Below, piece after piece: positions 9,515 to 18,944 of a DNA stretch of 64,000 nt. Origin of the DNA: Leifsonia sp. fls2-241-R2A-40a. GTDB taxonomy: Bacteria > Actinomycetota > Actinomycetes > Actinomycetales > Microbacteriaceae. Numbering within the stretch: position 1 is the stretch's first letter; the number at the start of each line of letters is the position of its first letter. The notes beneath the pieces were generated by a model, which was given only the letters and a program-made list of their open reading frames with translations, was not told the origin of the DNA and made no database searches. The stretch spans positions 1,364,001 to 1,428,000 of the forward strand of contig NZ_JARVRS010000001.1 in the NCBI RefSeq assembly GCF_030209575.1, written 5' to 3'. The position numbers and the translations under genes are program-made.

Positions 9515-10024
9515 ATGTCGGGCATCCTCATCCCCCTGCTGCAGGGCGCGGGCAGTGTGGGTCTCTCGGTCGTCGCGTTCGCCCTCGCGTTGACCTGGCC
9601 GTCGCTCCTGTCGCCCCTCCTGCGGCTTCGCACGGACACTGCCCGAGTCGCCGCGTTCGCCGGACTCGGCGTCGTACTGCTGCTTGCGGCGTCCGTTCTC
9701 TACGCGACGCCCGCGGTTCTGCTGCGCGATCCGCTCGGAGTGCTGCTCGCGGTACCGGTCGCTGCGCTCTGGCTCATCGGGGCTGTCGCCCTCGCCCTCC
9801 GGGGGCTGCTGATGCACGGAGCGGCGCGTGCCGTCTCCATCGCATTGGCCGTCGTGGCCGCATGCGGAGCGCTGGCCGGGATCGGCGCCGCGCTGCTGGC
9901 ACAGCGTGGATTGCCGGACACGGTCACTCCCACGGGAGCCTTCCTGCTCGCAGTGAGTGCGCTCGCAGCCATCATCCTGTGGGCGCGAACCGAAGAGCCG
10001 GAGCAGCGTCCGACCCTCGCCTGA
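9515..10024 (+). CDS. Hypothetical integral membrane protein
   Basis: 169 residues with about five hydrophobic helices separated by short loops, very rich in Ala, Leu and Val, and a short acidic C-terminal tail (RTEEPEQRPTLA). No family motif recognised. ATG at 9515 follows a 93-nt gap after dnaB, and the gene converges on the Pr6Pr-type gene with a 18-nt gap. GC-rich codon use and the regular spacing of hydrophobic segments support it being real. Confidence 0.7.
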   Translation: MSGILIPLLQGAGSVGLSVVAFALALTWPSLLSPLLRLRTDTARVAAFAGLGVVLLLAASVLYATPAVLLRDPLGVLLAVPVAALWLIGAVALALRGLLMHGAARAVSIALAVVAACGALAGIGAALLAQRGLPDTVTPTGAFLLAVSALAAIILWARTEEPEQRPTLA

Positions 10025-10042
10025 CGGTGCCGGCGTCCGGCC

Positions 10043-10747
10043 TCAGCCTTCAGCCGCCGGAGCCACGCTCGGAAGTGCCCGGCCGCCCCTCCAGCGCCGC
10101 GAGATCCACACGACGCCGTACCCGGCCGCCAGAATGACCACGGCGATCAGCAGCACATAGAAGGCGACCGACAGGTAGCCGTTCGGGCTGGTCTGGGGGT
10201 TGAGGAACGGATACGGGTACCACGGGCTCTTCCCCGACACCGGGTCGGCGGCGAACGGCGCGCGGATCAGGGTGTAGATCGCCCAGGCGATCGGGAACAC
10301 CGCGATCCCCCACACGGCCCTGAGCCGGAGCGGGGTGCGACCGGGCGCGAACAGCCAGTCGACCAGCAGGTAGACGGGAGCGACGACGTGCAGCACCTCG
10401 TTCGACCAGCCGACGGTCGTGCCCTGCGCGAGCGAGATGTTCCGCAGCAGCAGGTTGTACACGACGCCCGTGGTCACCAGGTAGGTCACCGACGCGGCGC
10501 GCAGGGCGGTGAACCATCCCGGGTCGTCGTCGCGCCGTATCAGGAGGAGCACCGCACCCATGGCGAGCACGACGACGCCCAGCACGTTCGAGTCGATGGT
10601 GAAGAAGCTGAAGAAGTTCGCGACCAGGCCGGCCACATCCCCGCCCTGGCCGCCGACCGACTGCACGCTCGCCGTGAACTGCGCCACGATGGCCGCAAGG
10701 GTGAGGGCGAACGCCGCTGCCCGGAGTAGCGCGAAAGCGATCCGCAT
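10043..10747 (-). CDS. Pr6Pr family membrane protein
   Basis: About 234 residues with six predicted transmembrane helices. Motifs such as FFSFFTIDSNVLG, VVYNLLLRN and HVVAPVYLLVDW, and the C-terminal KSPWYPYPFLNP segment, are those of the actinobacterial Pr6Pr family, whose function is unknown. ATG at 10747 (MRIAFALL) is preferred over the in-frame codon at 10774 because hydrophobic sequence starts directly after it. Single gene, converging on 9515-10024 and divergent from the DUF308 gene. Confidence 0.8.
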   Translation of the reverse strand: MRIAFALLRAAAFALTLAAIVAQFTASVQSVGGQGGDVAGLVANFFSFFTIDSNVLGVVVLAMGAVLLLIRRDDDPGWFTALRAASVTYLVTTGVVYNLLLRNISLAQGTTVGWSNEVLHVVAPVYLLVDWLFAPGRTPLRLRAVWGIAVFPIAWAIYTLIRAPFAADPVSGKSPWYPYPFLNPQTSPNGYLSVAFYVLLIAVVILAAGYGVVWISRRWRGGRALPSVAPAAEG

Positions 10748-10845
10748 GCCGCGATCGTAGCGATCCGCGGCCACCGGGTGGGGCGAACGCGCAGGAAGCC
10801 GCCGACTAGACTGGACGGCGAATCCCGTACGAAAGAGGTCGCCGA

Positions 10846-11442
10846 GTGGCTACCGCCGTCCCTGCCCCGAAACCGAACGTCCACGCGCACACCCGCTACT
10901 GGGTGGTCCCCGCCATACGTGCGATCGTGGCCCTCGCCGCCGGCGCGATCATCACCTTCACCCGGGACGCGCACACCGCCACGTTCGGCCTGATCGTCTT
11001 CGGCGCATTCGCGATCGTCGACGGCCTGGCCACGGGCATCCTCAGCGCACTGCTCGCGGGGCGCCGCGTCACCCGAACGCTCTTCGCGGTCCAGGGCGCC
11101 ATCGGAGTCATCGCCGGAGTGCTGGCCCTGGTGCTTTCCGGGTCCGGCCTCGGGCTGTTCCTCTATCTCGTGACGGTCTGGGCGGCACTCACGGGCTTCC
11201 TCGAGCTCTACAACGGGATCCGCGAGCGCAGCCGCGATGCGGCGGCCCGGGACTGGCTGATCACGGGGGCGATGACGGCCGTGCTCGCGCTGGTGCTGCT
11301 CTTCGCGCCGGCCGACGCCATCCTCGCCATCGGGCTGTTCGGTGCCTGGGCCGTGATCGTCGGGGTGTTCCAAGCGATCGGCGCCGCCACCCTGCGCAGC
11401 GCCGCGCACACGCCCTCCCGCCGAGCGGAGAGTGGATCGTGA
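10846..11442 (+). CDS. DUF308/HdeD-like membrane protein
   Basis: 198 residues with six hydrophobic helices in a repeated three-plus-three arrangement (about 22-110 and 130-185), matching the HdeD/DUF308 family. In Escherichia coli HdeD is linked to acid resistance; no function can be assigned here. GTG start at 10846 with AAAGAGG upstream. The stop overlaps the GTG of the next gene (GTGA), so the two form a small operon. Confidence 0.75.
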   Translation: MATAVPAPKPNVHAHTRYWVVPAIRAIVALAAGAIITFTRDAHTATFGLIVFGAFAIVDGLATGILSALLAGRRVTRTLFAVQGAIGVIAGVLALVLSGSGLGLFLYLVTVWAALTGFLELYNGIRERSRDAAARDWLITGAMTAVLALVLLFAPADAILAIGLFGAWAVIVGVFQAIGAATLRSAAHTPSRRAESGS

Positions 11443-11771
11443 CCTCTCGCGACAAGAAAGACCCCCGAGTGACCCAGAACCTCCAGCCCACCCGCCGCGA
11501 CCGATTCCTTCCGGTCGAACTGCTCGGCATCTCCGCCGGCCTGGCCGTGTTCGTGGGACTGATCGTCCTGGTCGCGACGCGGGAGTTCGTGCTGGCGGGT
11601 GTGGCGTTCGGCGTCACCTTCATCGTCGCGCTGGTGCTGCTCGCCCTCTTCGCCCTCGCGTTCAAGCCGACCGAGGCCGAAGTGGAGGACATCCACGAGC
11701 AGGATGCGGAAGCGCGTGCCAAGGCGGCGCGCGACCGTGCCGAGGGTGACGACCGGCCGAGTGGTCACTGA
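11439..11771 (+). CDS. Small two-helix membrane protein
   Basis: 110 residues: a charged N-terminus (SRDKKDPRVTQNL), two hydrophobic helices at about 27-46 and 51-72, and a highly charged C-terminal tail rich in Glu, Asp, Ala and Arg (DIHEQDAEARAKAARDRAEGD), likely helical and cytoplasmic. GTG at 11439 overlaps the previous stop by 4 nt. Family unknown; co-expression with the DUF308 protein is expected. Converges on purB. Confidence 0.7.
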   Translation: MTSRDKKDPRVTQNLQPTRRDRFLPVELLGISAGLAVFVGLIVLVATREFVLAGVAFGVTFIVALVLLALFALAFKPTEAEVEDIHEQDAEARAKAARDRAEGDDRPSGH

Positions 11772-11789
11772 CGCCGGCCCCGCGGCTGA

Positions 11790-13169
11790 CTACAGGTAGT
11801 CGACCAGCTCGGACGCCAGCCCCACATACCCGGCGGGAGTGAGCGCCAGCAGGCGGTTCTTCGCCGCCTGCCCGATCTCGAGGCCGTTGACGAACTCGGT
11901 CAGGGCCGCGTGGTCCACGCGCTTTCCGCGCGTCAGCTCCTTGAGCAGCGCGTACGGATCGGAGATCGTCGAGCGCCCCGCCGTGACCTCCGCCCGGATG
12001 ACCGTCTGGATCGCCTCCGCGAGCACCTCCCAGTTGAGGTCCAGGTCGTCGGCGAGCGCCTTCCGGTCGATCGCGACCTGACCCAGGCCGCGCTGGACGT
12101 TGTCCAGCGCGAGCAGCGAGTGGCCGAGCCCGACGCCGATGTTGCGCTGCGTCGTCGAGTCCGTGAGGTCGCGCTGGAGGCGACTGGTGACGAGGGTTGC
12201 TGCGAGCGAGTCGAGGACGGCGCTCGAGAGCTCGAGGTTCGCCTCGGCGTTCTCGAAGCGGATCGGGTTCACCTTGTGCGGCATCGTCGACGAACCGGTC
12301 GCGCCGGGCTCCGGGACCTGGCGGAAGTAGCCGAGCGAGATGTACGTCCACATGTCCGTGCACAGGTTGTGAAGGATGCGGTTGGCGTGCGAGATGCGGG
12401 AGTAGAGCTCGGCCTGCCAGTCGTGCGACTCGATCTGGGTGGTGAGCGGGTTCCAGTCGAGGCCGAGGCTCTCGACGAACTCGCGGGAGATGCGGGGCCA
12501 GTCGGCGTCGGGGTCGGCCACAAGGTGCGCGGCGAAGGTGCCGGTGGCGCCGCTGAACTTGCCGAGGTGGACGCCGCCCTCGATCTGCGTGCGCACCCGC
12601 TCGAGCCGGTGCACGAAGACGGCGAGCTCCTTGCCCATGGTCGTCGGCGTCGCCGGCTGGCCGTGGGTGCGCGCGAGCATCGCGTCGTCGCGGTACTGCA
12701 ACGCCTGTGCCCGCAGCTCGGCGATGACCGCGCGGAACTTCGGCAGCCACGTCTCCCGGACGGCCGCGCTCACGGTCAGGGCGTAGGAGAGGTTGTTGAT
12801 GTCCTCGCTGGTCGCCGCGAAGTGGGTCAACTCGGCGATGCTGTCGAGCCCCAGAGCGTGCAGGCGCTCGCGCACCAGGTACTCGACGGCTTTGACGTCG
12901 TGCTTGGTGGTGGCTTCGAGCTCGGCGAGCCGGTCGATCTCCGGCTGGCCGAAGTCATCCGCCAGGGCGCGCAGCGCACTCTTCTGCTCGGCCGTCAGCG
13001 GAGAGGAGCCGAACATCCGGTGCTCGGTGAGGTACAGCAACCACTCGACCTCGACCTGTACGCGCGCGCGGTTCAGACCGGCCTCCGAGAGGTGATCGCC
13101 GAGTCCGACGACGGCGGACCGGTAGCGGCCGTCGAGGGGGCTGAGCGGCTGGGGAGGCAGGGCGGTCAT
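11790..13169 (-). CDS. purB: Adenylosuccinate lyase
   Basis: Catalyses two fumarate-releasing steps in purine synthesis (SAICAR to AICAR and adenylosuccinate to AMP). 459 residues, close to the long E. coli-type PurB. The fumarase/ASL superfamily signature GSSTMPHKVNPIRFE is near residue 290, the TSEDINNLS segment near 127, and the ARTHGQPATPTTMGKE catalytic-histidine block near 167. ATG at 13169 (MTALPPQPLSPLDGRYR) is chosen by homology over the open frame to 13208. Single gene. Confidence 0.96.
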   Translation of the reverse strand: MTALPPQPLSPLDGRYRSAVVGLGDHLSEAGLNRARVQVEVEWLLYLTEHRMFGSSPLTAEQKSALRALADDFGQPEIDRLAELEATTKHDVKAVEYLVRERLHALGLDSIAELTHFAATSEDINNLSYALTVSAAVRETWLPKFRAVIAELRAQALQYRDDAMLARTHGQPATPTTMGKELAVFVHRLERVRTQIEGGVHLGKFSGATGTFAAHLVADPDADWPRISREFVESLGLDWNPLTTQIESHDWQAELYSRISHANRILHNLCTDMWTYISLGYFRQVPEPGATGSSTMPHKVNPIRFENAEANLELSSAVLDSLAATLVTSRLQRDLTDSTTQRNIGVGLGHSLLALDNVQRGLGQVAIDRKALADDLDLNWEVLAEAIQTVIRAEVTAGRSTISDPYALLKELTRGKRVDHAALTEFVNGLEIGQAAKNRLLALTPAGYVGLASELVDYL

Positions 13170-13247
13170 GGTGCTCCTCGCGGGATCAGGCGGCGGGTAC
13201 CCCACCATTCTCCCGCACGCGCTACGGCGCCGGAGACGCCGGAGGCC

Positions 13248-13634
13248 TCAGTCGCGGCGGGCGGGCCGGATGATCAGCCCCAGCAGCCAGGCGATGATCG
13301 CCAGGACGAGCGCGCCGAGCACTCCCGACCAGAACCCGTCGATGTGCAGACCGAAGCCCAGGGCGTCGCTGATCCACGAGACGATGAACAGCAGGAAGGC
13401 GTTGACGATGAGCGAGATCAGCCCCAGCGTCAGGATGTACAGCGGGATCGCGATGATGCGGATCACCGTGCCGATGATGGCGTTGACCACGCCGAAGATG
13501 AGCGCGATGAGCAGGTACGTCAGGATGCGCGCAGTCGTGTCGGGGGCGTAGGGCACCACGGTCACGCCGCTGACGATCAGCGTCATGAGCCAGAGGGCGA
13601 TGGCGTTGATGATCAACCGGAGCAGGAATCGCAT
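13248..13634 (-). CDS. Phage holin family IV (YvlD/DUF360-like) membrane protein
   Basis: 128 residues, four transmembrane helices, with the family pattern LIINAIALWL, IFGVVNAIIG and LTLGLISLIVNAFLL. These four-helix proteins are widespread chromosomal genes in actinobacteria despite the holin name and do not indicate a prophage. ATG at 13634 is preferred because AAAGGA sits seven bases upstream; the ATG at 13640 would touch the ribosome-binding site. Confidence 0.82.
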   Translation of the reverse strand: MRFLLRLIINAIALWLMTLIVSGVTVVPYAPDTTARILTYLLIALIFGVVNAIIGTVIRIIAIPLYILTLGLISLIVNAFLLFIVSWISDALGFGLHIDGFWSGVLGALVLAIIAWLLGLIIRPARRD

Positions 13635-13744
13635 GGCCACATCCTTTCAGGGACGGCGGGCCGGGTACAGCGGCAGCCCTGCGGCGTCATCCACAGATCG
13701 AGGGAATTCCGCGCGGGGTATGCGGGCGCGGCTAAGTTGGGTCT

Positions 13745-14854
13745 GTGAGTTCCGATGACACGCTCGGCGTGAGACTGCGCCCCGAGATCGTCGCCGTACC
13801 TGCCTACAAGCAGGGGCGGCCGGCGCCGGCAGACGGCTTCAAGCTGTCGAGCAACGAGAACCCCTTCCCCCCGCTGCCTTCGGTGGTGGATGCGGTGGCG
13901 GCCACCCTGCGCGAGCTGAACCGGTATCCCAACGCGGGCGGGGGCGACCTTCGCCAGCGGCTGGCCGAGCGGCACGGCGTCGACGTCTCCGAGGTCCACC
14001 TCGGAAGCGGTTCGGTGGCGCTGCTGTCCCAGCTGATCTCCGCGGCGGCCGGTGTCGGCGATGAGGTCGTCTACGCGTGGCGCTCGTTCGAGGCCTACCC
14101 CGGGCTCGTCACCGTGACGGGCGCGACCAGCGTCCAGGTGCCGAACCGGGCCGACGGCAGCCACGACCTGGATGCGATGGCCGACGCCATCACCGACCGC
14201 ACGCGCGTCGTCATCGTGTGCACCCCGAACAATCCGACCGGCACGATCGTCACCGCGGCCGATTTCGCGGCGTTCATGGCCCGCGTTCCGTCGAACCTCC
14301 TCGTGCTCCTCGACGAGGCGTACTACGAATTCGTCACCGACGACGCTGCGGTGGACGGCATCCCGCTGCTCTCGCGCTACCCCAACCTGGTCGTCCTCCG
14401 CACGTTCTCGAAGGCGTACGGCCTCGCCGCACTTCGCATCGGCTACGCCGTCGGGCCGCAGGCGGTGCTCGATGCGGCGCGATCCGCGGCCATCCCGCTC
14501 TCCGTCACCGACGCCTCGCGGGTCGCCGCGCTCGCTTCGATCGACGCCGAGGACGAACTCATGGAGCGCGTGGCGCGCGTGGCGATGCGTCGCGACCGGC
14601 TGCGGGATGCTCTGATCGGGCAGGGCTGGGCCGTCCCCGAGGCGCAGGGCAACTTCGTGTGGCTCGCGACGGGCGAGCAGACGGTCGAGGCGAACGACGC
14701 CTTCTTCGACGCCGGACTGACGGTTCGCGCATTCCCGCCCGAAGGCATCCGCATCAGCGTCGGCGAGGAGGAGTCTGTGGCAAAACTCCTGCAAGTTGCT
14801 GATGATCTTGTGCGGAACCTACCAAATGGGCACCCAGGCAAGCGGTTAGGTTAG
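13745..14854 (+). CDS. hisC: Histidinol-phosphate / aromatic aminotransferase
   Basis: PLP-dependent class I/II aminotransferase, 369 residues. It has [14 protein letters not shown] near the N-terminus, the NNPTGT motif near 162, LLDEAYYEF, and the PLP lysine in [15 protein letters not shown] near residue 223. The gene is not in a his operon; it is directly followed by the 2-oxoacid dehydrogenase genes, so it may act on aromatic or branched substrates (HisC/Pat ambiguity) rather than histidinol phosphate. GTG start at 13745. Confidence 0.85.
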   Translation: MSSDDTLGVRLRPEIVAVPAYKQGRPAPADGFKLSSNENPFPPLPSVVDAVAATLRELNRYPNAGGGDLRQRLAERHGVDVSEVHLGSGSVALLSQLISAAAGVGDEVVYAWRSFEAYPGLVTVTGATSVQVPNRADGSHDLDAMADAITDRTRVVIVCTPNNPTGTIVTAADFAAFMARVPSNLLVLLDEAYYEFVTDDAAVDGIPLLSRYPNLVVLRTFSKAYGLAALRIGYAVGPQAVLDAARSAAIPLSVTDASRVAALASIDAEDELMERVARVAMRRDRLRDALIGQGWAVPEAQGNFVWLATGEQTVEANDAFFDAGLTVRAFPPEGIRISVGEEESVAKLLQVADDLVRNLPNGHPGKRLG

Positions 14855-14858
14855 AACG

Positions 14859-15998
14859 GTGGTTGCGACGAACGAGATCCCGCGCCCGGCGAACACGGTC
14901 CAGCTGCTCACTGCTGACGGCCGTTTCCAGCCGAGTGAGACGTCGGCCGAGTACCTCCCGTACCTCGAGCGCCTCGACGAGAACGACTACCGCACCTTCT
15001 ATCGCGACATGATCCGGGTGCGTTCGCTGGACAACGAGGGCGCGAATCTGCAGCGGCAGGGCCAGCTCGGCCTCTGGGTTCCCAGTCGTGGCCAGGAAGG
15101 TGCCCAGGTCGGCTCGGCGCGCGCGGCGCGGCCGCAGGACCACCTCTTCCCCTCCTATCGCGAGCACGTCGTCGGCATGGTCCGCGGCATCGACCCGATC
15201 GGAATCATGGGTCTGCTGCGCGGCACGACGCACGGCGGGTGGGACCCGACGGATCCGGCGGTCGGGAACTTCCACCTGTACACGCTCGTCATCGGCTCGC
15301 AGACGCTGCACGCCACGGGCTATGCGATGGGCATGAAGCTCGACGGAAAGGTCGGCACCGGTGACCCGACGCAGGACGAGGCGGCCATCGTCTACTTCGG
15401 TGACGGCGCCACCAGCCAGGGCGACGTCAACGAGGCGTACGTCTTCGCCGCCAGCTACCAGACCCCCCAGGTGTTCTTCCTGCAGAACAACCACTGGGCG
15501 ATCTCGGTGCCGGTCAGCACCCAATCCCGCACGCCGCTCTACCTGCGGTCGAGCGGATTCGGCATCCCCGGCGTCCAGATCGACGGGAACGACGTGCTGG
15601 CCGCCTACGCGGTCACCGCCAAGCATCTCGACGACGCCCGTAACGGCGAGGGCCCGAGCATGATCGAGGCGCTCACCTACCGCATGGGCGCGCACACCTC
15701 GAGCGACGACCCGAGCAAGTACCGGACGGACGAAGAGCTCGCCTACTGGGCGGAGCGCGACCCGATCCGGCGCTTCCGGGTGTTCCTCGAGGAGCAGGGG
15801 GTCGGCCAGGCCTTCTTCGACAGCGCGGACGAGGAGGGGGCCGATCTGGCCGCCGACATCCGTCGGCGCACGCTGGAGCTCACTCCGCCGTCTGTCGCCT
15901 CGATGTTCCAGCACGTCTACAGTGAGCCGCATCCTCTGGTCGACGAGCAGCAGCAGTGGATCGAAGACTACGAGGCGCAGTTCGGAGGTGACGCATGA
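14859..15998 (+). CDS. pdhA: 2-oxoacid dehydrogenase E1 component, alpha subunit
   Basis: Thiamine-diphosphate-dependent decarboxylase subunit of a pyruvate or branched-chain 2-oxoacid dehydrogenase complex. 379 residues. The ThDP motif runs from GDGATSQGDVNEA to NNHWAISVP near residues 182-215, and RSLDNEGANLQRQGQLG is the usual entry segment. The sequence cannot separate pyruvate from branched-chain specificity; heterotetrameric E1 in actinobacteria is often branched-chain. GTG start at 14859, four bases after the hisC stop, with no convincing ribosome-binding site; TAGGTT seven bases upstream could be a -10 box giving a leaderless transcript. Stop overlaps the E1beta ATG by 4 nt. Confidence 0.9.
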   Translation: MVATNEIPRPANTVQLLTADGRFQPSETSAEYLPYLERLDENDYRTFYRDMIRVRSLDNEGANLQRQGQLGLWVPSRGQEGAQVGSARAARPQDHLFPSYREHVVGMVRGIDPIGIMGLLRGTTHGGWDPTDPAVGNFHLYTLVIGSQTLHATGYAMGMKLDGKVGTGDPTQDEAAIVYFGDGATSQGDVNEAYVFAASYQTPQVFFLQNNHWAISVPVSTQSRTPLYLRSSGFGIPGVQIDGNDVLAAYAVTAKHLDDARNGEGPSMIEALTYRMGAHTSSDDPSKYRTDEELAYWAERDPIRRFRVFLEEQGVGQAFFDSADEEGADLAADIRRRTLELTPPSVASMFQHVYSEPHPLVDEQQQWIEDYEAQFGGDA

Positions 15999-17395
15999 GC
16001 GACGTGAGGAGTGAGGCCGAGTACGTGGAGGCCGAACTGATCGAAGAGCCCGCCGGCGGCGACGCTGCCGCGGGCGAGACGGAGACCTCGGAGGACAGCG
16101 TGTCGCTCGACACGCAGGCCATCGACGTCGTCGAGATCATCGAGAGCGACCCGGACTCCCGCGTGCTCGAGGAGCACGTGGCCGAGCAGGAGTGGACGCG
16201 CGAGTTCGTGATCGACGACGAGGCCGCGCCCGAGCAGCTCGCCGGCGAGCAGCCCGGAACGGACGAGACCGAGGGCGACGCCCAGGCAGGCGTTCAGGCC
16301 TCCGCGGAGGTCGGAGAGGACGCTGCAGCAGGCGAGCAGCAGGCGGCGACCGAACAGGTCGAGCCGGACGAGGCGCCGAACGCGCAGGCTCCCGCCGCCG
16401 AGGCGGCTCCCGAGCCGCGCATCCAGTCGCTTCCCATGGTCAAGGCGCTCAACGCCGGGCTGCGGCGTGCGCTCGCCGAGGACTCCCGCGTCATCCTCAT
16501 GGGTGAGGACATCGGCCCGCTCGGCGGAGTCTTCCGCGTGACCGAAGGGCTCCAGAAGGAGTTTGGCCCGCAGCGCGTGATGGACACCCCGCTCGCTGAG
16601 GCGGGCATCATCGGCTCGGCCATCGGGCTGGCGATGCGCGGCTACCGGCCGGTGGTCGAGATCCAGTTCAACGGGTTCGTCTTCCCCGGCTTCGACCAGA
16701 TCACCACTCAGCTCGCCAAGATGACCAACCGGCACAGCGGGCGGATGAAGTTCCCCGTCGTGATCCGTATCCCGCACGGCGGGCACATCGGCGCGGTCGA
16801 GCACCACCAGGAAGCGCCCGAGGCGTACTTCGCCCATACGGCCGGCCTGCGCGTCGTCGCACCGTCGACCCCGCACGACGCGTACTGGATGATCCAGGAG
16901 GCGATCCGCTCCGACGACCCCGTGGTCTTCTTCGAGCCGATGAGCCGCTACTGGCCCAAGGGCGAGGTGGACGTGGTCGAGAACCCGACGCCGCTCCACG
17001 CCAGCCGCGTGGTCCGGACCGGGACCGACGCGACCGTGATCGCGTGGGCCGGGATGGTGAGCGTCGCGCTCCGCGCCGCCGAGCTCGCCGCCGAGGAGGG
17101 ACGCAGCCTCGAGGTCATCGACCTCCGGTCGCTGTCCCCCATCGACTACGGACCCGTCGTCGCCTCGGTGCAGAAGACGGGCCGGGCGATCATCGCGCAG
17201 GAGGCGCCGGGCAACGTCTCGGTCGGCTCCGAGCTGGCGGCGACCATCGCGGAGAAGGCGTTCTACTCGCTCGAGGCGCCGGTGATGCGCGTCGCGGGCT
17301 TCGACGTCCCCTTCCCGCCGGCGAAGCTCGAAGAGCTCTACCTGCCGGACGCCGACCGAATTCTCGAAGCCGTCGACCGGGCACTGGCGTACTGA
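15995..17395 (+). CDS. pdhB: 2-oxoacid dehydrogenase E1 component, beta subunit, with an acidic N-terminal extension
   Basis: 466 residues against about 325 for a normal E1beta. Homology starts near residue 143 ([18 protein letters not shown]) and continues through [19 protein letters not shown] and QIQFNGF-type segments to a normal C-terminus. Residues 1-142 are low-complexity, rich in Glu, Asp, Ala and Gln, with no lysine before residue 150. The extension is probably real, because ATG at 15995 overlaps the E1alpha stop (ATGA) and the internal Met at residue 148 has no ribosome-binding site. The tail might tune E1-E2 contacts or solubility (inference). It pairs with the upstream E1alpha as an alpha2beta2 enzyme. 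Confidence 0.9.
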   Translation: MSDVRSEAEYVEAELIEEPAGGDAAAGETETSEDSVSLDTQAIDVVEIIESDPDSRVLEEHVAEQEWTREFVIDDEAAPEQLAGEQPGTDETEGDAQAGVQASAEVGEDAAAGEQQAATEQVEPDEAPNAQAPAAEAAPEPRIQSLPMVKALNAGLRRALAEDSRVILMGEDIGPLGGVFRVTEGLQKEFGPQRVMDTPLAEAGIIGSAIGLAMRGYRPVVEIQFNGFVFPGFDQITTQLAKMTNRHSGRMKFPVVIRIPHGGHIGAVEHHQEAPEAYFAHTAGLRVVAPSTPHDAYWMIQEAIRSDDPVVFFEPMSRYWPKGEVDVVENPTPLHASRVVRTGTDATVIAWAGMVSVALRAAELAAEEGRSLEVIDLRSLSPIDYGPVVASVQKTGRAIIAQEAPGNVSVGSELAATIAEKAFYSLEAPVMRVAGFDVPFPPAKLEELYLPDADRILEAVDRALAY

Positions 17396-17441
17396 GCGCC
17401 CGCCCGCCGACAGGCGCGAAGACAACAGAGAGAAGTCGCAC

Positions 17442-18848
17442 ATGAGCGAGTCCCAGTTCCTCCTGCCCGATGTGGGCGAGGGCCTGACCGAGGCGGAGAT
17501 CGTCGCTTGGAAGGTCGCCCCCGGCGAGCCCGTCGCGGTCAACCAGGTGATCGTCGAGATCGAGACCGCCAAGTCGCTCGTCGAGCTGCCGTCGCCCTTC
17601 GAGGGCACCGTCGGCGAACTCCTCGTGTCGGAGGGCCAGACGGTCGAAGTCGGCACCCCGATCTTCACCGTGACGTCCGGTGGCGAAGCACCGGCTGCTC
17701 CCGTGCGCGAGCCCGAGCCGGCGGAGGAGGTCGCGGCGGATGCAGCCGCGACCGTCTCGCACGAGGAGGAGCCGAAGGCGGGAGCCGTCCTCGTCGGGTA
17801 CGGATCCGCAGGGCACGGCACGACCCGCCGTCGGCGGCTGACGCATCCCGGTACCGGCTCCCTGCCCGTGTCGTTCACGGGTTCGATCGCTCAGCCGACC
17901 GTACCTGCTCCGCAGGCAGCACCGCAGCCCGCTCCGACCCCCTCCCGCGCTCCCGCGGCCGCGGCCGCCTCCGCGGCCCGTCCCGCGGGCCCCGTCGTCG
18001 CGAAGCCGCCGATCCGCAAGCTTGCGAAGGACCTCGGCGTCGATCTCACCGCCGTCACCCCGACCGGCCCGATCGGCGACGTGACGCGCGACGACGTGCT
18101 GCGCGAGGCCACGCAGGTAACCGTCTTCCGCAACCTCCAGACGCCGGAGTGGCCGGACGACCGCGAGGACCGCATCCCGGTCAAGGGCGTGCGCAAGGCC
18201 ATCGCCAACGCGATGACCTCCAGCGCGTTCACCGCGCCGCACGTGAGTCTCTTCGTGGACGTGGATGCGACCCGCACGATGGAGTTCGTCAAGCGCCTCA
18301 AGAACTCCGCCGACTTCGGCGGCGTGAAGGTCTCCCCGCTGCTCATCATGGCGAAGGCCATCATCTGGGCGGTGCGCCGCAACCCGACGGTCAACTCGTC
18401 GTGGACCGACGAGGAGATCATCGTCCGCCACTACGTCAACCTCGGTATCGCCGCCGCGACGCCGCGCGGGCTGATCGTTCCGAACATCAAGGAGGCGCAG
18501 GGCATGACCCTGCTCGAGCTCGCGAAGTCGCTCGAGCAGCTCACCCTCACGGCGCGCGACGGCAAGACTCCCCCGGCCGACATGAACGGCGGGACCATCA
18601 CCATCACGAACATCGGCGTGTTCGGGATGGACACCGGCACGCCCATCCTGAACCCCGGCGAGGTCGGCATCGTCGCGCTCGGCACGATCAAGCAGAAGCC
18701 GTGGGTGGTGGACGGCGAGGTGCGCCCGCGCTACGTCACGACGCTCGGCGCCTCCTTCGACCACCGCGTGGTCGACGGGGATGTCGCGTCCCGCTTCCTG
18801 GCGGATGTCGCATCCATCATCGAGGAGCCTGCGCTCCTGCTCGATTGA
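17442..18848 (+). CDS. pdhC: 2-oxoacid dehydrogenase E2 (dihydrolipoamide acyltransferase)
   Basis: 468 residues. One lipoyl domain (about 1-80) carries the lipoylated Lys44 in [11 protein letters not shown] Pro/Ala-rich linker follows, then a peripheral subunit-binding domain near 187-220 ([12 protein letters not shown]...[10 protein letters not shown]), then the CoA-acyltransferase core with the C-terminal catalytic motif [11 protein letters not shown] near 438-446. No E3 (lpd) gene is adjacent, so E3 must come from elsewhere. ATG at 17442 has AGAGAGAAG upstream. The znuA Zur box starts two bases after the stop. Confidence 0.94.
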   Translation: MSESQFLLPDVGEGLTEAEIVAWKVAPGEPVAVNQVIVEIETAKSLVELPSPFEGTVGELLVSEGQTVEVGTPIFTVTSGGEAPAAPVREPEPAEEVAADAAATVSHEEEPKAGAVLVGYGSAGHGTTRRRRLTHPGTGSLPVSFTGSIAQPTVPAPQAAPQPAPTPSRAPAAAAASAARPAGPVVAKPPIRKLAKDLGVDLTAVTPTGPIGDVTRDDVLREATQVTVFRNLQTPEWPDDREDRIPVKGVRKAIANAMTSSAFTAPHVSLFVDVDATRTMEFVKRLKNSADFGGVKVSPLLIMAKAIIWAVRRNPTVNSSWTDEEIIVRHYVNLGIAAATPRGLIVPNIKEAQGMTLLELAKSLEQLTLTARDGKTPPADMNGGTITITNIGVFGMDTGTPILNPGEVGIVALGTIKQKPWVVDGEVRPRYVTTLGASFDHRVVDGDVASRFLADVASIIEEPALLLD

Positions 18849-18850
18849 AT

Positions 18851-18880
18851 TTGACAATCATTATCAATAGAGCCTAATCT
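18851..18880 (+). promoter_or_regulatory. Zur box overlapping the znuA promoter
   Basis: TTGACAATCATTATCAA (18851-18867) is a 17-bp imperfect palindrome close to the Zur consensus TGAAAATGATTTTCA. It contains a perfect -35 TTGACA (18851-18856); an 18-nt spacer leads to the -10 TAATCT (18875-18880). Zinc-loaded Zur would therefore cover the -35 element. The box lies 65 nt ahead of znuA, whose operon ends in zur itself. Confidence 0.8.
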
Positions 18881-18944
18881 GAGCCGGTGCCCGCGATCGC
18901 GGGCGCACATCCTCGTGTCGTTCGCGACTTAGACAGGCTCACCC

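Noticed and set aside
13248-13634. Prophage remnant based on the holin-like gene
   Set aside because: This four-helix family is chromosomal in many actinobacteria, and no other phage gene is nearby.
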